Part shown: positions 51,051 to 60,157 of the stretch, piece after piece
Numbering within the stretch: the stretch's first letter is position 1
How the letters are laid out: each line of letters begins with the position of its first letter
Assembly (NCBI RefSeq): GCF_026342405.1
Contig: NZ_JAPEMU010000001.1
Coordinates: forward strand, 1 to 64,000
Direction: 5' to 3'
Length of the DNA: 64,000 bases
DNA from: Kitasatospora sp. NBC_00240
GTDB lineage: Bacteria > Actinomycetota > Actinomycetes > Streptomycetales > Streptomycetaceae
The notes under the pieces: model-generated
What the model was told of the DNA's origin: nothing
Seen by the model: only the letters and a program-made list of their open reading frames with translations
Databases searched by the model: none
Program-made: the position numbers and the translations under genes

Positions 51051-51239
51051 TCCGAGCCCCCTTTGCGGGGACGCCCCGACGGACAGTAAGGCCGGGGCAG
51101 GTGTGCCGGGACGGCTGGCCGGCGTTCGACCGACGCCCGCCCCGAGGAGAACCGCGAACGGCCGGCACTCCCCCACCGACCACCCCTCACCCGCCGCAGC
51201 GGCGCACAGCGAGCACCCGGACCCAGGCACACAGCGAGC

Positions 51240-51780
51240 ACCCGGACCCGCCGGAGCGCACCGACGGCCGCCGGCTCGTCCGCGACCCGGACGACGCGGC
51301 CTGCATCACCCTCCTCCCGAAGAGCCCGGAGCACCACGCGAGCGGCCGCGAACCCGAACCGGTCGACCGGGAGCCACTGACGGACCTCACCGCGGCGCTC
51401 ACCGGCGGGCACCTGCTCAACACCCCGACCGGCGGCCTCATCGCCCCAGGCAGAGCCTGGTCACCGTCCACGACCCCTGCCTGCGCGCCACCGTCCGGCA
51501 CCCGTACGACATGTGGACGCCCCGCTCCACCCAGCACCGCCGGCGCCACCCCCGCACCGAAACCCTGACCCTGCGGACGCCGCTCGGCAGCGCCGTCGAG
51601 CCGGGCCGCCCCGGACAGCCCGACAACGACGCCCGGCCGCGCGCCGCCGTCCACCGGCCCACCCCCGGGCGGGCGCTTCTTCCGGGAACACCGCGGCCGC
51701 GGGGCCCTCGACGCGGCCGTGGCGGACATCGTCACCGGGCGACCCCGACACCCCGCCGCCCGCGGCGGTGGGGCGAGGAC
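51240..51780 (+). pseudogene. Decayed gene of unknown function, coding signal in three frames
   Basis: Coding-like stretches occur one after another in different plus frames: RLVRDPDDAACITLLPKSPE and LTDLTAALTGGHLLNTPTGG at about 51270-51440, QSLVTVHDPCLRATVRHPYD at about 51450-51520, and GGRFFREHRGRGALDAAVAD followed by IVTGRPRHP at about 51670-51755. This order suggests one original gene broken by at least two frameshifts. Family not recognised. 51781-52666 holds further low-complexity DNA, including LTGAG-type and GCGGTCCGCGGCCGGGTG-type repeats, with no gene. Confidence 0.4.
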
Positions 51781-52666
51781 GAGTGGGACCGGCGGGTCGG
51801 AAGCCGGCGGGTCCGGTCGCGCGACGGGCAGCCGCGGAGCCGGCCGGGCGGGCGTCAGCCTCGGCCCCGGGCCGAACAGGCGGGCTCGTGCCAGGTGGTG
51901 CGGGACACCGTGCCGCCGGGCAGCAGCCGCTCGCTGCTCCAGGTCCGGCAGCAGCGGCCCGGCCCGATGCGGGTCCGGTTGCCCGGGGCGGCGGACCTGG
52001 CCGGTGCGGACCTGACGGGTGCGGGCCTGACGGGTGCGGGCCTGACCAGTGCCGGCCGTGGCGTGGCGGGGCGGCCCGCGGCGGGGCGGCCCGGTGCGGG
52101 CCTGGCCGGTGCGGGTCCGGCCTGCAGGGGGGCGGCGGGGACGGGGGCCGGGCGGTGGCGGCGGCGGCCGGCCGAGGAGGTCGTCATGCAACGGGCTCTG
52201 CCCATCGCTCGCCCCCGCCCAACCGCCACGTCACCCGAACGGCCCAGTCGACGCGTCGCCGGCCGGCACCCCCGCCGGTCCCGGGCACACCGGCGGTTCC
52301 GGGCACACCGGCGCGCCCTGCGGCCTGGCGGGCGGGCGGTTCGTCGGCCCGGCGCGATGGCCGCACCACCGCGCAGATCGCCGTGGGGCGGTGGGCCGGT
52401 GTCTGCGCCCGGGGCCGTGACAGGACCTCAGGGGGTCTGCGGCGGTCGATACCGGCCCGAGTCGGCGGCACGGCGGCGACCGGCCCGGGCCACCGACCGG
52501 CGCGCGGTCCGCAGCCGGGTGCGCGGTCACCGACCGGGTGCGCGGTCGGCGGCCGGGTGCGTGGTCACCGGCACGGCGGCGACCGGCCCCGGTCACCGAC
52601 CGGCACGCGGTCCGCGACCGGGTGCGTGGTCACCGACCGGCGCGCGGTCCGCGGCCGGGTGTGTGG
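51781..52666. other. 886-bp repeat-rich stretch without a supported gene
   Basis: A GGTGCGGGCCTGAC-type repeat at about 51998-52060 makes a short ADLTGAGLTGAGL frame reminiscent of pentapeptide repeats but without flanking domains. From about 52500 to 52665, roughly 35-bp units containing GCGGTCCGCGGCCGGGTGCG repeat several times up to the stop of the next minus-strand gene. Confidence 0.55.
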
Positions 52667-53218
52667 TCAGCGACCGGTGCGGGCCTGGACGGCGGCGACG
52701 TAGCGCCTGGTGAAGAGCATCGGGGCGGCGAAGCCGACGATCTGGACGAGGGTGGCGGTGGTGGAGTGGCCCCGGCCGGCGTGGGCGAGGGCGGCCAGGA
52801 CGGCGGCGGTGGCGGCGAAGGCGAGGGTCCACAGGGCGGTGACGACGGTGTTGGTGCGCACGAACAGCGGCTGGTCCCAGATCTGCGGCGGGGTGGACTG
52901 CTTGGCCATGCCGAGGGTGAAGGGCCGACGGAGCGCCAGCGAGCCCCCGGCGATCAGGGCGAGCACGCCGCTGGACAGTGCTCCCGAGTAGGGGTGCAGG
53001 GCGCAGTCGGGGTCGGCGAGGGCGAGGGCCGCGAGGGCGGCGAAGAAGAGGGCCGAGCCGCCCTCGATGATCAGCGCGTCCGGGCGGGCTCCGGCGGCGC
53101 GCTGCTTGACGATCACCCCGAGGGCGACGGCCAGGCCCGCGAGCGCCGCCCACTGCCAGTGGGCGGCGGGCAGGACGGCGTAGACGATCCAGGGCAGGAA
53201 GGTGAGGACGTACGTCAT
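52667..53218 (-). CDS. Six-span membrane protein controlled with PadR
   Basis: 183 residues from ATG 53218. Hydrophobic spans near TYVLTFLPWIVYAVLPAAHW, WAALAGLAVALGVIV, GGSALFFAALAALALAD, SSGVLALIAGGSLAL, ALWTLAFAATAAVLAALA and VQIVGFAAPMLF. The motif QSTPPQIWDQPLFVRTNTVV is shared with a family of actinobacterial intracellular-septation-like or DUF-type membrane proteins. Divergent from PadR (53318) over a 99-bp spacer with two identical palindromes, so PadR most likely represses it. Confidence 0.75.
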   Translation of the reverse strand: MTYVLTFLPWIVYAVLPAAHWQWAALAGLAVALGVIVKQRAAGARPDALIIEGGSALFFAALAALALADPDCALHPYSGALSSGVLALIAGGSLALRRPFTLGMAKQSTPPQIWDQPLFVRTNTVVTALWTLAFAATAAVLAALAHAGRGHSTTATLVQIVGFAAPMLFTRRYVAAVQARTGR

Positions 53219-53257
53219 GGTGGTGCTCCCCCGTCGGCGCTTCGATCCCACTGATCT

Positions 53258-53293
53258 GACATGTCGAAAGTAGAACGTCGTGGCCGACATGTC
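53258..53293. promoter_or_regulatory. Two GACATGTC palindromes, PadR operators
   Basis: Identical 8-bp palindromes at 53258-53265 and 53286-53293, 28 bp apart, in the divergent spacer. They contain the ATGT/ACAT half-sites typical of PadR binding. Confidence 0.75.
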
Positions 53294-53317
53294 AATACAG
53301 GAAGGTAGAGTGGGGGC

Positions 53318-53827
53318 ATGAGCCTTCGCCACGCACTGCTGGGACTCCTCTCGGAGCGCCCCGCCAGCGGATACGACCTGCTGAAACTGTTCGAGACCTC
53401 ACTCGCCAACGCCTGGCCGGCGACCCAGAGCCAGGTCTACACCGAGCTGACCAAGCTGGCCGACACCGGGCTGGTCACCGTCGCGGCCCACGGCCCACGC
53501 GGCCGCAAGGAGTACGCCATCACCGACCCGGGGCTGGCCGAACTGCGGCGCTGGCTCACCGAGACCACACCGGTCCAACACACCCGCAGCGACCTGCTCC
53601 TGCGGGTCTTCTTCCTCGGCGTCCTCACCCCCGAACAAGGACGGGAGTACCTACACTGGCTCGCCGACCTCTCCGCCCGCGGCCACGAACGACTACGCAC
53701 CGTCCAGGAATCCGTGGACTGGGACCACGACGACCTGTCGACATACGGCCGGATCGCCCTCGAATACGGACTCCGCTTCAACGCCATGCGCCGCGAGTGG
53801 GCACAATGGGCAGCCGGACAGATCTAG
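53318..53827 (+). CDS. PadR-family transcriptional regulator
   Basis: 169 residues from ATG 53318. HALLGLLSERPASGYDLLKL, NAWPATQSQVYTELTKLADT and GLVTVAAHGPRGRKEYAITD form the PadR winged helix; the C-terminal half is a helical dimer domain (SDLLLRVFFLGVLTPEQGRE). The stop codon TAG at 53825-53827 lies within the outermost bases of the IS481-type element, so the native C-terminus may have been replaced or trimmed by the insertion. Length is still close to normal for PadR. Confidence 0.9.
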   Translation: MSLRHALLGLLSERPASGYDLLKLFETSLANAWPATQSQVYTELTKLADTGLVTVAAHGPRGRKEYAITDPGLAELRRWLTETTPVQHTRSDLLLRVFFLGVLTPEQGREYLHWLADLSARGHERLRTVQESVDWDHDDLSTYGRIALEYGLRFNAMRREWAQWAAGQI

Positions 53828-54805
53828 GTGTACTGACCCGTGAGGTTGGGGACGCGGCTGGCGGATGATTGCCTGCGAGCGCGGTGTGTCCGCGGTGGTG
53901 ATTGTAGGTGTGGAGCCAGGCGGGGTAGGCGGCGCGGCCTTCCTGTTCGGTGCGGTAGGGCTGCGTGTAGGCCCATTCGTCGAGCAGGGTGCGGTTGAAG
54001 CGTTCGACTTTGCCGTTGGTCTGGGGTCGGTAGGGCCGGGTGCGCTTGTGGGCGATCCCGGCCGAGGCCAGGACATCGCGCCAGAGGTGGGACTTGCAGC
54101 AGGAGCCGTTGTCGGTCATCACGCGCTGGACGGTGATCCCGGCTTGGGCGAAGAAGTCCTGGGCGCGGGTCCGGAAGGCGGTGGCGGTCTCCTTGCGCTC
54201 GTCGGTCAGGATCTCGCTGTAGGCCAGGCGGGAGTGGTCGTCGACGGCGTTGTGGAGGTAGTCCCCCAGCCTTCGGCCGGGAGGTGCCCCCAGTGGCCGG
54301 CGCCGGAGCGGTTCTTGCGGCCGGCCGCTCTGCCGAGGACCTGGTGGCCGCCGCCGTCGGGGATGTTGCCGAGCTTCTTGATGTCGACGTGGACCAAGTC
54401 GCCCGGCGCGGCGTGTTCGTAGCGTCGGATGACGCGTCCGGTGGCACGGTCCAGGTGCGTGAGACGGGCGAGTCGGTAGCGGGTCAGGACGCGGTGCACG
54501 GTGGCCGGGTTGAGCCGCAGCAGGTAGGCGATGCGGGCCGGTCCCCAGCGTCGCAGGACGCGGACCTTGATGATTCGGCGCTCGGTGCGGGTCGGGGTCC
54601 GGCGGGGGCTGCGGTGCGGGCGGCTGGAGCGGTCGCTCATGCCGGCCTCGCCGACGGCGCGGTAGCGGTCCGCCCAGCGCTTGGCCGTCGTCGGTGAGAC
54701 CTGGAAGCGCTCGGCGGCACGGCGCAGCGGCCATCCGTCCTCGACCACGCAGCGGGCCAGGCGCAGACGGCCGGTCTCGGTCAGCGGTGCGTTACGGTGT
54801 GGCAT
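53824..54805 (-). pseudogene. IS481-type DDE transposase, frameshifted
   Basis: Starts at ATG 54805 (PHRNAPLTETGRLRLARCVV) with an HTH (AAERFQVSPTTAKRWADRYR) and a second HTH. The DDE/RNase H core follows: DLVHVDIKKLGNIPDGGGHQ, then after a frame change AVDDHSRLAYSEILTDERKE, VMTDNGSCCKS and RTRPYRPQTNGKVERFNRTL. The first break is a 29-bp insertion at 54264-54292; removing it joins GAGH to DYLHNAVDD in frame. A second shift near 53860 is needed to reach the typical end RVPNLTGQYT. So the element cannot move by itself. Confidence 0.85.
54264..54292. repeat. 29-bp palindromic element inserted in the transposase
   Basis: The sequence from CCCCAGCCTTCGGCCGGGAG to GTGCCCCCA forms an imperfect hairpin with a TTC/GAA loop. 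Taking it out restores the transposase frame exactly. Very similar CCCCCAGCC-TTCGG-GGGAGGTGCCCCCA palindromes are known to me as common small repeats in streptomycete genomes. Origin as a mobile mini-element is inference. Confidence 0.65.
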
Positions 54806-54926
54806 GAGGGCCTTTCTGAAGTCGGTGCAGATGTCGCAATCCACACCGAGCCAGAAGGCCCTCACTCATTTCAAGATCACCGCACCGTGAATCCTGTCAC
54901 CAACCTCCGTGGTCAATACACCCAGA

Positions 54927-55607
54927 ATCAAGCAGGATCAAGGGGGAACTTCAGGCACAGCCACTCCGAGCCACCGCACAACGGCCGAACCCGGCAAGCC
55001 GGCCGGCCAGCGACATCCAGCCACCGCCTTGGAGCGGAAGGCGATTGCGGGCATTGCCAGCCTCGCTGAAAAAAGTTCATCCCGCTGGCCCGTGCCTGCC
55101 TGGCCGCGAACTCCGCGCCCGCCACCACCGCCGGCCCACCCGTATCACTCCTGGAATCCGTGCCCGAGGCATCAGCCGTTTCCGGCTCCGACGAAACCGC
55201 CGTCTCGGTAACCGACTCGATCGGTGATCCGCCGGCGCGCCCGTCAGTGCCCTCGGCCAGGGTCCCCATCGGATATCTGATGCTCCCGCTCAGTAATTGC
55301 ACGGGCCATCCCATCTCGTTCGCCGACGACGTGCCTTTTCAACCCGCCCTGGGCAGTGCCGAAGACAGGCAGGCATGACGCGGCACGATCACCCCCAAAT
55401 CGGCCGCCGGTTGCCGTGTGCGGGGCCGCGCTTCGGCCGCGGCCTGGAGCTTGGGCACGTTGGGAGAAGCGGTGTGGTTGGGGTGCTGTGATGCTCGTCT
55501 GGTCGGGCCCTGGGTGCGGTTGCTGATTGTTGTGGACGGCGGCCTGCGGGGCTCTGTTGTCGCGTGTCCGGTCGGGTGTGTTTCAGGTCGAAGGGTTGGG
55601 TGGCGTT
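54927..55607. other. 681-bp lower-GC spacer without a supported gene
   Basis: Starts at the IS border. A 72-codon open frame from GTG 55160 to 55378 (ends ALGSAEDRQA; contains LMLPLSNCTGHPISFADDVP) has less extreme GC and no ribosome binding site; I cannot decide whether it is real. TTGTGG and TGTTTCAGGTCGAAGGG near 55585 lead to the ech gene. Confidence 0.45.
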
Positions 55608-56435
55608 GTGGTGATCAAGCTGGAGACGGTGCTGGTGGAGATCGAGGGGCCGGTGGCGACGATTTCGTTGGATCGGCCGGAGAAGAAGAACGCGATGAAT
55701 CCGCAGATGCATGCGGACATGAATGCGGCGTTGGACGAGATCGAGGCGGCGGGGGGTGTGAAGGTGGTGGTGGTCACCGGGAACGGTGACAGTTTCAGTG
55801 CGGGGATGGATCTGGAGGAGTGTTTCCTGCGGCCCTACGAGGACCCGCAGTTGTTCTACCGGACGAATCTGGTGGCGCTGCGGTGGTTCAAGCGTCTGAA
55901 GGCGTTTCCGGCGGTGACGGTGGCGAAGGTGAACGGGTTCGCCTTCGGTGGTGGGGTGCTGGTGACGGGGATCTGTGATCTGGCGGTGGCGTCGCAGGGT
56001 GCGCTGTTCGGGTTGTCGGAGATCAATTTCGGGATCTTCCCGGCGGGCGGGGCGTCGTGGGCGGCGGCGAACAACCTGCCGCGCAAGGAGGCGTTGTACT
56101 ACATCCTGACGGGGGACACGTTCACGGGGGCGCAGGCGCGGGAGTTCGGGTTGGTGAACCGGGCGGTGCCGGCGGAGGAGTTGGACGCGGAGACGGACCG
56201 GATCGTGGCGAAGCTGGTGCGGAAGAACCCGGTGACGTTGGAGTTGGCGAAGCAGGTGTACGAGCACAACCGGGCCACCGATCTGCCGACGGCGATCGAC
56301 TACGACCAGGCGAAGTTGTGGGAGTTGTCGCGTCTGACGGGCAACGAGTGGATCAACGTGGCGTTGAAGCAGTTCGAGAAGCGCAGTTACCAGCCGGGTC
56401 TGAGCACCTACCGGCGCGGGGACGCGGCGTCATGA
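55608..56435 (+). CDS. ech: Hydroxycinnamoyl-CoA hydratase-lyase (enoyl-CoA hydratase family)
   Basis: 275 residues from GTG 55608 (GTG 55611 is equally possible). The crotonase fold is complete: ISLDRPEKKNAMNPQMHADM, FSAGMDLEECF with the oxyanion-hole residues, FAFGGGVLVTGICDLAVAS, and LFGLSEINFGIFPAGGASWA. The EINFGI segment, and later KQVYEHNRATDLPTAIDYDQ plus GNEWINVALKQF, match feruloyl-CoA hydratase/lyase enzymes that turn feruloyl-CoA into vanillin plus acetyl-CoA. It overlaps the following CoA ligase gene by four bases (ATGA), so the two act in one pathway. Confidence 0.85.
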   Translation: MVIKLETVLVEIEGPVATISLDRPEKKNAMNPQMHADMNAALDEIEAAGGVKVVVVTGNGDSFSAGMDLEECFLRPYEDPQLFYRTNLVALRWFKRLKAFPAVTVAKVNGFAFGGGVLVTGICDLAVASQGALFGLSEINFGIFPAGGASWAAANNLPRKEALYYILTGDTFTGAQAREFGLVNRAVPAEELDAETDRIVAKLVRKNPVTLELAKQVYEHNRATDLPTAIDYDQAKLWELSRLTGNEWINVALKQFEKRSYQPGLSTYRRGDAAS

Positions 56436-58057
56436 TCTTCACGGGGCCGCACGCGCCGACGCCGGTTCCCGAGGTGGCGTTCACCTCGTTCGTGCTGGGT
56501 GGGGCGGGGCGCCACCCGGACCGGGTGGCGGTGGTCGACGTCACCGGGCAGGGCTCCCTCACCTACGGGGAGCTGGTGGCGGCGGTGGGCCGGGTGGCGG
56601 GGGCGCTGGCGGCGCGGGGGCTGGGCCGCGGGGACGTGGTGGCGGTGCTGGCACCGAACGTCCCGCAGTACCCGGTGGTCTTCCACGCGGGCGCGGCGGT
56701 CGGCGCCACCGTGATGGTCCTCAACCCGCTGGACACCACCGTGGACCTGGTGGAACACCTCAACACCGCCCGGGCGGCGCTGCTGGTCACCACCGAGGAG
56801 CAGGCGCTCCTGCGGGCGCAGGACCTGACCGCGGGCACCGGCGTGAAGGAGGTGGTGGTGTTCGGGCACGCACCCGGCACCACACCCTTCGCCGAAATCC
56901 TCGACCACACACCCGACCAGGCCCGGGATCAAGCAGCGGACCAGGCGCCGGCCGGCGGTCCCGGCGGTCCCCGTCCCGGCGGTGGCGGTGGTGCGGTGGT
57001 GGGGGTGGACGCGGGCTCGGACGTGGTGGCGTTGCTGCACTCCTCCGGCAGCACCGGCCGCCCCAAGGGCGTGATGCTGACCCACCGCAACATGAACGCC
57101 AACGTGCTGCAGACGTGCACGGCCGCGCCGCTGGAGGACGCGGAGCGGGTGCTGGCGGTGGCGCCGTTCCACCACGCCTTCGGGCTGATCATGGTGATGA
57201 ACGCCAGCCTGCGCCAGGGCGCCACCGTCGTCACCCTGCCCCGCTTCGACCCCCAGGCCTACCTGCAGGCGATCCAGGACCACCGCATCACCCGCCTCTA
57301 CGTGGTCCCGACCATCGCCGTCCTGCTCGCCCGCAGCCCCCTGGTGGACCGGTACGACCTGTCGTCCGTGCGCACGGTCGTCTCCGGCGGCGCGGCCCTG
57401 GACCCGCAGATCGCCCGACGGTGCGAGGAACGGCTGGACTGCCGGGTCCACCAGGGCTACGGCCTCACCGAAGGACTGGTGTCCTTCATGCAGGTGGACG
57501 GCTCACCGGCCGCGTCGGTGGGCCGGGCCGCACCCAACATCGAGTTCAAGATCGTGGACATCACCACCGGCCGGGCCCTGGGCCCCGGCGAGGACGGCGA
57601 GGTCCTCGTACGCGGACCGCACGTGATGCGCGGCTACCTCCACGCACCCCAGGCCACCCGCGAGGTCCTGCGACCGGACGGCTTCCTGCACACCGGCGAC
57701 CTGGGACACGTCGACACCGACGGCGAACTCTTCCTCGTCGACCGGATCAAGGAACTCATCAAGTACAAGGGACAACAGGTCTCCCCCGTCGAACTCGAAG
57801 CCGTCCTGATGACCCACCCCAAGATCGCGGACGCCGCCGTCGTCGGCGTCCCCGACGAAGAAGCCAGCGAACTCCCCAAAGCCTTCCTCGTCGCCCGCGA
57901 ACCCGTCACCGAACAGGAAATCATCACCTACGTCGCCGAACGCGTCGCCCCCTACAAAAAGATCAGGCGCGTCGAATTCATCGACCAGATCCCCCGCACC
58001 CCCGTCGGCAAAACCCAACGCCGCACCCTCAAGGAACGCGAACGCACCACCCCGTGA
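56432..58057 (+). CDS. fcs: Feruloyl-CoA synthetase / 4-coumarate:CoA ligase-type enzyme
   Basis: 541 residues from ATG 56432, translationally coupled to ech. The AMP-binding motifs are clear: LLHSSGSTGRPKGVMLTHRN (P-loop), VHQGYGLTE, LHTGDLGHVDTDGELFLVDR and IKELIKYKGQQVSPVELE, ending with the catalytic Lys in PRTPVGKTQRR. The substrate pocket fits the 4CL/feruloyl-CoA ligase branch. With ech it gives a two-gene route from ferulate or coumarate to the aromatic aldehyde. An inserted Gln/Pro/Gly-rich linker (about residues 165-185) is unusual. Codon third positions shift from G-rich to C-rich along the gene. Confidence 0.87.
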   Translation: MIFTGPHAPTPVPEVAFTSFVLGGAGRHPDRVAVVDVTGQGSLTYGELVAAVGRVAGALAARGLGRGDVVAVLAPNVPQYPVVFHAGAAVGATVMVLNPLDTTVDLVEHLNTARAALLVTTEEQALLRAQDLTAGTGVKEVVVFGHAPGTTPFAEILDHTPDQARDQAADQAPAGGPGGPRPGGGGGAVVGVDAGSDVVALLHSSGSTGRPKGVMLTHRNMNANVLQTCTAAPLEDAERVLAVAPFHHAFGLIMVMNASLRQGATVVTLPRFDPQAYLQAIQDHRITRLYVVPTIAVLLARSPLVDRYDLSSVRTVVSGGAALDPQIARRCEERLDCRVHQGYGLTEGLVSFMQVDGSPAASVGRAAPNIEFKIVDITTGRALGPGEDGEVLVRGPHVMRGYLHAPQATREVLRPDGFLHTGDLGHVDTDGELFLVDRIKELIKYKGQQVSPVELEAVLMTHPKIADAAVVGVPDEEASELPKAFLVAREPVTEQEIITYVAERVAPYKKIRRVEFIDQIPRTPVGKTQRRTLKERERTTP

Positions 58058-58167
58058 CCCATCGCACGGCACCGGGCGGGCCGCCGCGCCCGTGGACGGT
58101 GGAAGAGACAGTCTTCCGGGCCGGGGTCCTCCCGTCCCGGAGTTCGACCAGGATTCGGGAGGACGTC

Positions 58168-58914
58168 ATGAGTGACCTGTCGGGCAGGACCACGATCGTG
58201 GTGGGAGCGAGCCGGGGGCTGGGGCACGGAATCGCCACGGCCTTCGCGGAGGCGGGAGCCCCGGTGGTGGCGGTGTCCCGCACCGCGACGACGTTCGCGA
58301 CACCCGCCAACGGGGAGGGCGGCGTCCGGGTGGAGAGCGCCGACGCCGGTGAGGCCTCGGTGGCGGGCCGGCTCCTGGACCTCCACGAGCCGGACAACGT
58401 GATCCTGGTGGCGGGTGCGAATCCGCACATGCGACCGTTGCAGCAGCACACTTGGGAGACGTTCTCCGCGAACTGGGAGAGCGACGTACGGATCACCTTC
58501 CACTGGCTGCGGGAGATTCTCCTCAAACCACTGCGTCCCGGGGCCCGGGTGATCGTGGTCAGCAGCGGTGCCGCCCTGGCCGGCTCACCGCTCTCCGGCG
58601 GCTACGCCGGAGCGAAAGCCACCCAGCGGTTCATCACCGGCTACGCCCAGGACGAGGCCCAACGCGCCGGACTGGACATCACGTTCACCACGGTGCTGCC
58701 CCGCATGACACCCGCGACCGAGCTGGGCCGCTCCGCGGCCCGGGCCTACGCCGTCCGCAACGGCCAGTCGCAGGAGGAGTACCTCCAGCACATGGGCCCG
58801 GTACTGACCCCCGAGGCCGCCGGTAACGCCATGGTGGACCTCGTACGCTCGCAGACCGACACGGTGGCCCCCGGATACCTGCTCACCGGCGCGGGACTGA
58901 AGAAACTCGGCTGA
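58168..58914 (+). CDS. SDR-family oxidoreductase
   Basis: 248 residues from ATG 58168, with GGGAGGAC upstream. TTIVVGASRGLGHGIATAFA is the TGxxxGxG cofactor motif (as GASRGLG), VILVAGANPHMRP replaces NNAG, and SGGYAGAKATQRFITGYAQD carries the catalytic YxxxK. NADP-dependent alcohol/ketone oxidoreduction is likely. It may belong to the ech-fcs unit (110 bp downstream), for example acting on the aldehyde, but it has its own ribosome binding site and leader. Confidence 0.92.
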   Translation: MSDLSGRTTIVVGASRGLGHGIATAFAEAGAPVVAVSRTATTFATPANGEGGVRVESADAGEASVAGRLLDLHEPDNVILVAGANPHMRPLQQHTWETFSANWESDVRITFHWLREILLKPLRPGARVIVVSSGAALAGSPLSGGYAGAKATQRFITGYAQDEAQRAGLDITFTTVLPRMTPATELGRSAARAYAVRNGQSQEEYLQHMGPVLTPEAAGNAMVDLVRSQTDTVAPGYLLTGAGLKKLG

Positions 58915-59046
58915 CCGACCGACCGCCGCGCGGGCGGACGGACGGCGCCGTCGCCGGCGCCAGCGCAGAAGGCGTTCGCACGCAGGAGGGGAACCGGTCT
59001 GCTCGAGAACGGCAGTGGACCGTACGACACCGTGCCGAACCCCCGT

Positions 59047-59074
59047 GGCCCGGCACGGAGGACCGTGCCGGGCC
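59047..59074. terminator. 12-bp perfect hairpin
   Basis: GGCCCGGCACGG-AGGA-CCGTGCCGGGCC, between the SDR gene and the convergent IclR/epimerase remnants. Suitable for both directions. Confidence 0.85.
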
Positions 59075-59152
59075 GCGGGACGTGCGGAACGAGCGGGACG
59101 AGCGGGACGAGCGGGTTGCGCGCGTAACGCGGATGACGCGGGTGACGCGGGT

Positions 59153-59314
59153 TCAGCGCGTCCGGCTGCCCGCGAGCAGGGCGATCTCGTCGGCGGCCTT
59201 CAGGAGTTCGCCCACGATGGTCGTCACATGCTCCTCGGTCGCCCGGGTCAACGGGACCGAGCAGCTCAGGGCGTCCACGCTCGGCGAGCCCGCGATCGCG
59301 ACGGCGACGCAGGT
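59153..59314 (-). pseudogene. IclR-family regulator, only the C-terminal tail left
   Basis: About 53 residues in frame to the stop at 59153: TCVAVAIAGSPSVDALSCSV, PLTRATEEHVTTIVGELLKA, ADEIALLAGSRTR. This is the end of an IclR effector-binding domain (small-molecule side). The preceding DNA-binding part is absent; it is joined directly to the epimerase remnant, so a deletion removed the IclR front and the epimerase end. Confidence 0.6.
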
Positions 59315-60088
59315 CGGAGGAGCAGAACGCCCCGCCGAGGTAGACGTCGTCCAGGGGGTCGCCGCCCGGGGGCACCTCGTCGGCGTACCGCTCGGCGTCG
59401 TCCTGCGGCCGGTAGCCGAGGGCGTTGGCCTCGTCCAGGCTGAACCAGCCGCGGGTGTTCGCCGAGACGCCCCAGGCGACCCGGAAGCCGGGGGACGGTA
59501 CGGCGAGCGAGGCCTCCAGCAGTCGGGCGCAGGCGCCGGGGGACAGCCAGGTGGCGAGTATCCGGGTGGTGAGCGGGCGGGCGAAGCAGGAGCCGATGCG
59601 CAGGGCGATCACGTCCAGCCCGTAGCGGGGGGTGGTGATACAGGCTGCCCAGTGCCTCCACGGCGACCTTGCTGACGCCGTAGTAGGTGTCGGGGGCGGG
59701 GAAGGCGTAGTCGGGCGCGGTGCCGGTCTCCTTACGGAGGAAGCCGGCCGCGTGGTTGCTGCTCGCGAGCAGCACTCGCGGTACCCCGGCGCGCCTCGCC
59801 GCCTCCAGCACCGAGTAGGTGCCGTTTGATGTTCACGTCGAGGATCTGTTCCCCCGGATGCTCCGTGCTCAGGCCGCCGAGGTGCACCACGGCGTCCACC
59901 TGCGTGCAGGCCGTCCGGAGGGCGTCCAGGTCGGCGACGGAGGCCTGCACGGTCTCCTCCGCGGGCCCGGGGGCGGGGATCGGCGCGATGTCGAGCAGCC
60001 GCAGGACGCGGCCCGGGCAAGCCAGGAGCGGGCGGACCAAGGTGGCGAGACCGCCGGCGGCGCCGGTGACGAGGATGCGTTGGGTCAT
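59315..60088 (-). pseudogene. NAD-dependent epimerase/uronate-dehydrogenase-like gene, frameshifted and truncated
   Basis: From ATG 60088, RILVTGAAGGLATLVRPLLA is the NAD motif, then DAVVHLGGLSTEHPGEQILD. A one-base surplus in the A-run at 59825-59827 shifts the frame to SVLEAARRAGVPRVLLASSN and DTYYGVSKVAVEALGSLY (YxxxK). A second surplus in the C-run at 59627-59632 shifts it to YGLDVIALRIGSCFARP and YLGGAFCSSDL. The last part is replaced by the IclR tail. Both shifts are in homopolymers and could be sequencing errors, but the missing C-terminus is not. Confidence 0.75.
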
Positions 60089-60157
60089 GGAGGGGGCCGC
60101 GTCGCCGGCCCGGGTCTTCACGGTCGCTCGCGACGGGTGTACGCCGATCACTCCGAG

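Larger units (their letters stand above)
53823..54926 (-). mobile_element. IS481-family-like insertion sequence, inactivated
   Basis: About 1.1 kb. The ends are inverted repeats: TCTAGGTGTACTGACC at the left and, reverse complemented, TCTGGGTGTATTGACC at the right, continuing with GAGGTTGG-GAC in both (20 of 25 matches from TGTA on). A minus-strand DDE transposase fills the interior. I cannot find a clear target-site duplication. The outer TCT/GG bases may belong to the element or the target, so borders are uncertain by about 6 bp. Confidence 0.8.

Noticed and set aside
51998..52110. Pentapeptide-repeat protein (ADLTGAGLTGAG)
   Set aside because: Arises from a 15-bp-like DNA repeat without an N-terminal start or any flanking domain.
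55389..56267. 292-codon minus-strand frame rich in Arg/His/Gln
   Set aside because: Antisense shadow of ech, which has clear crotonase motifs.
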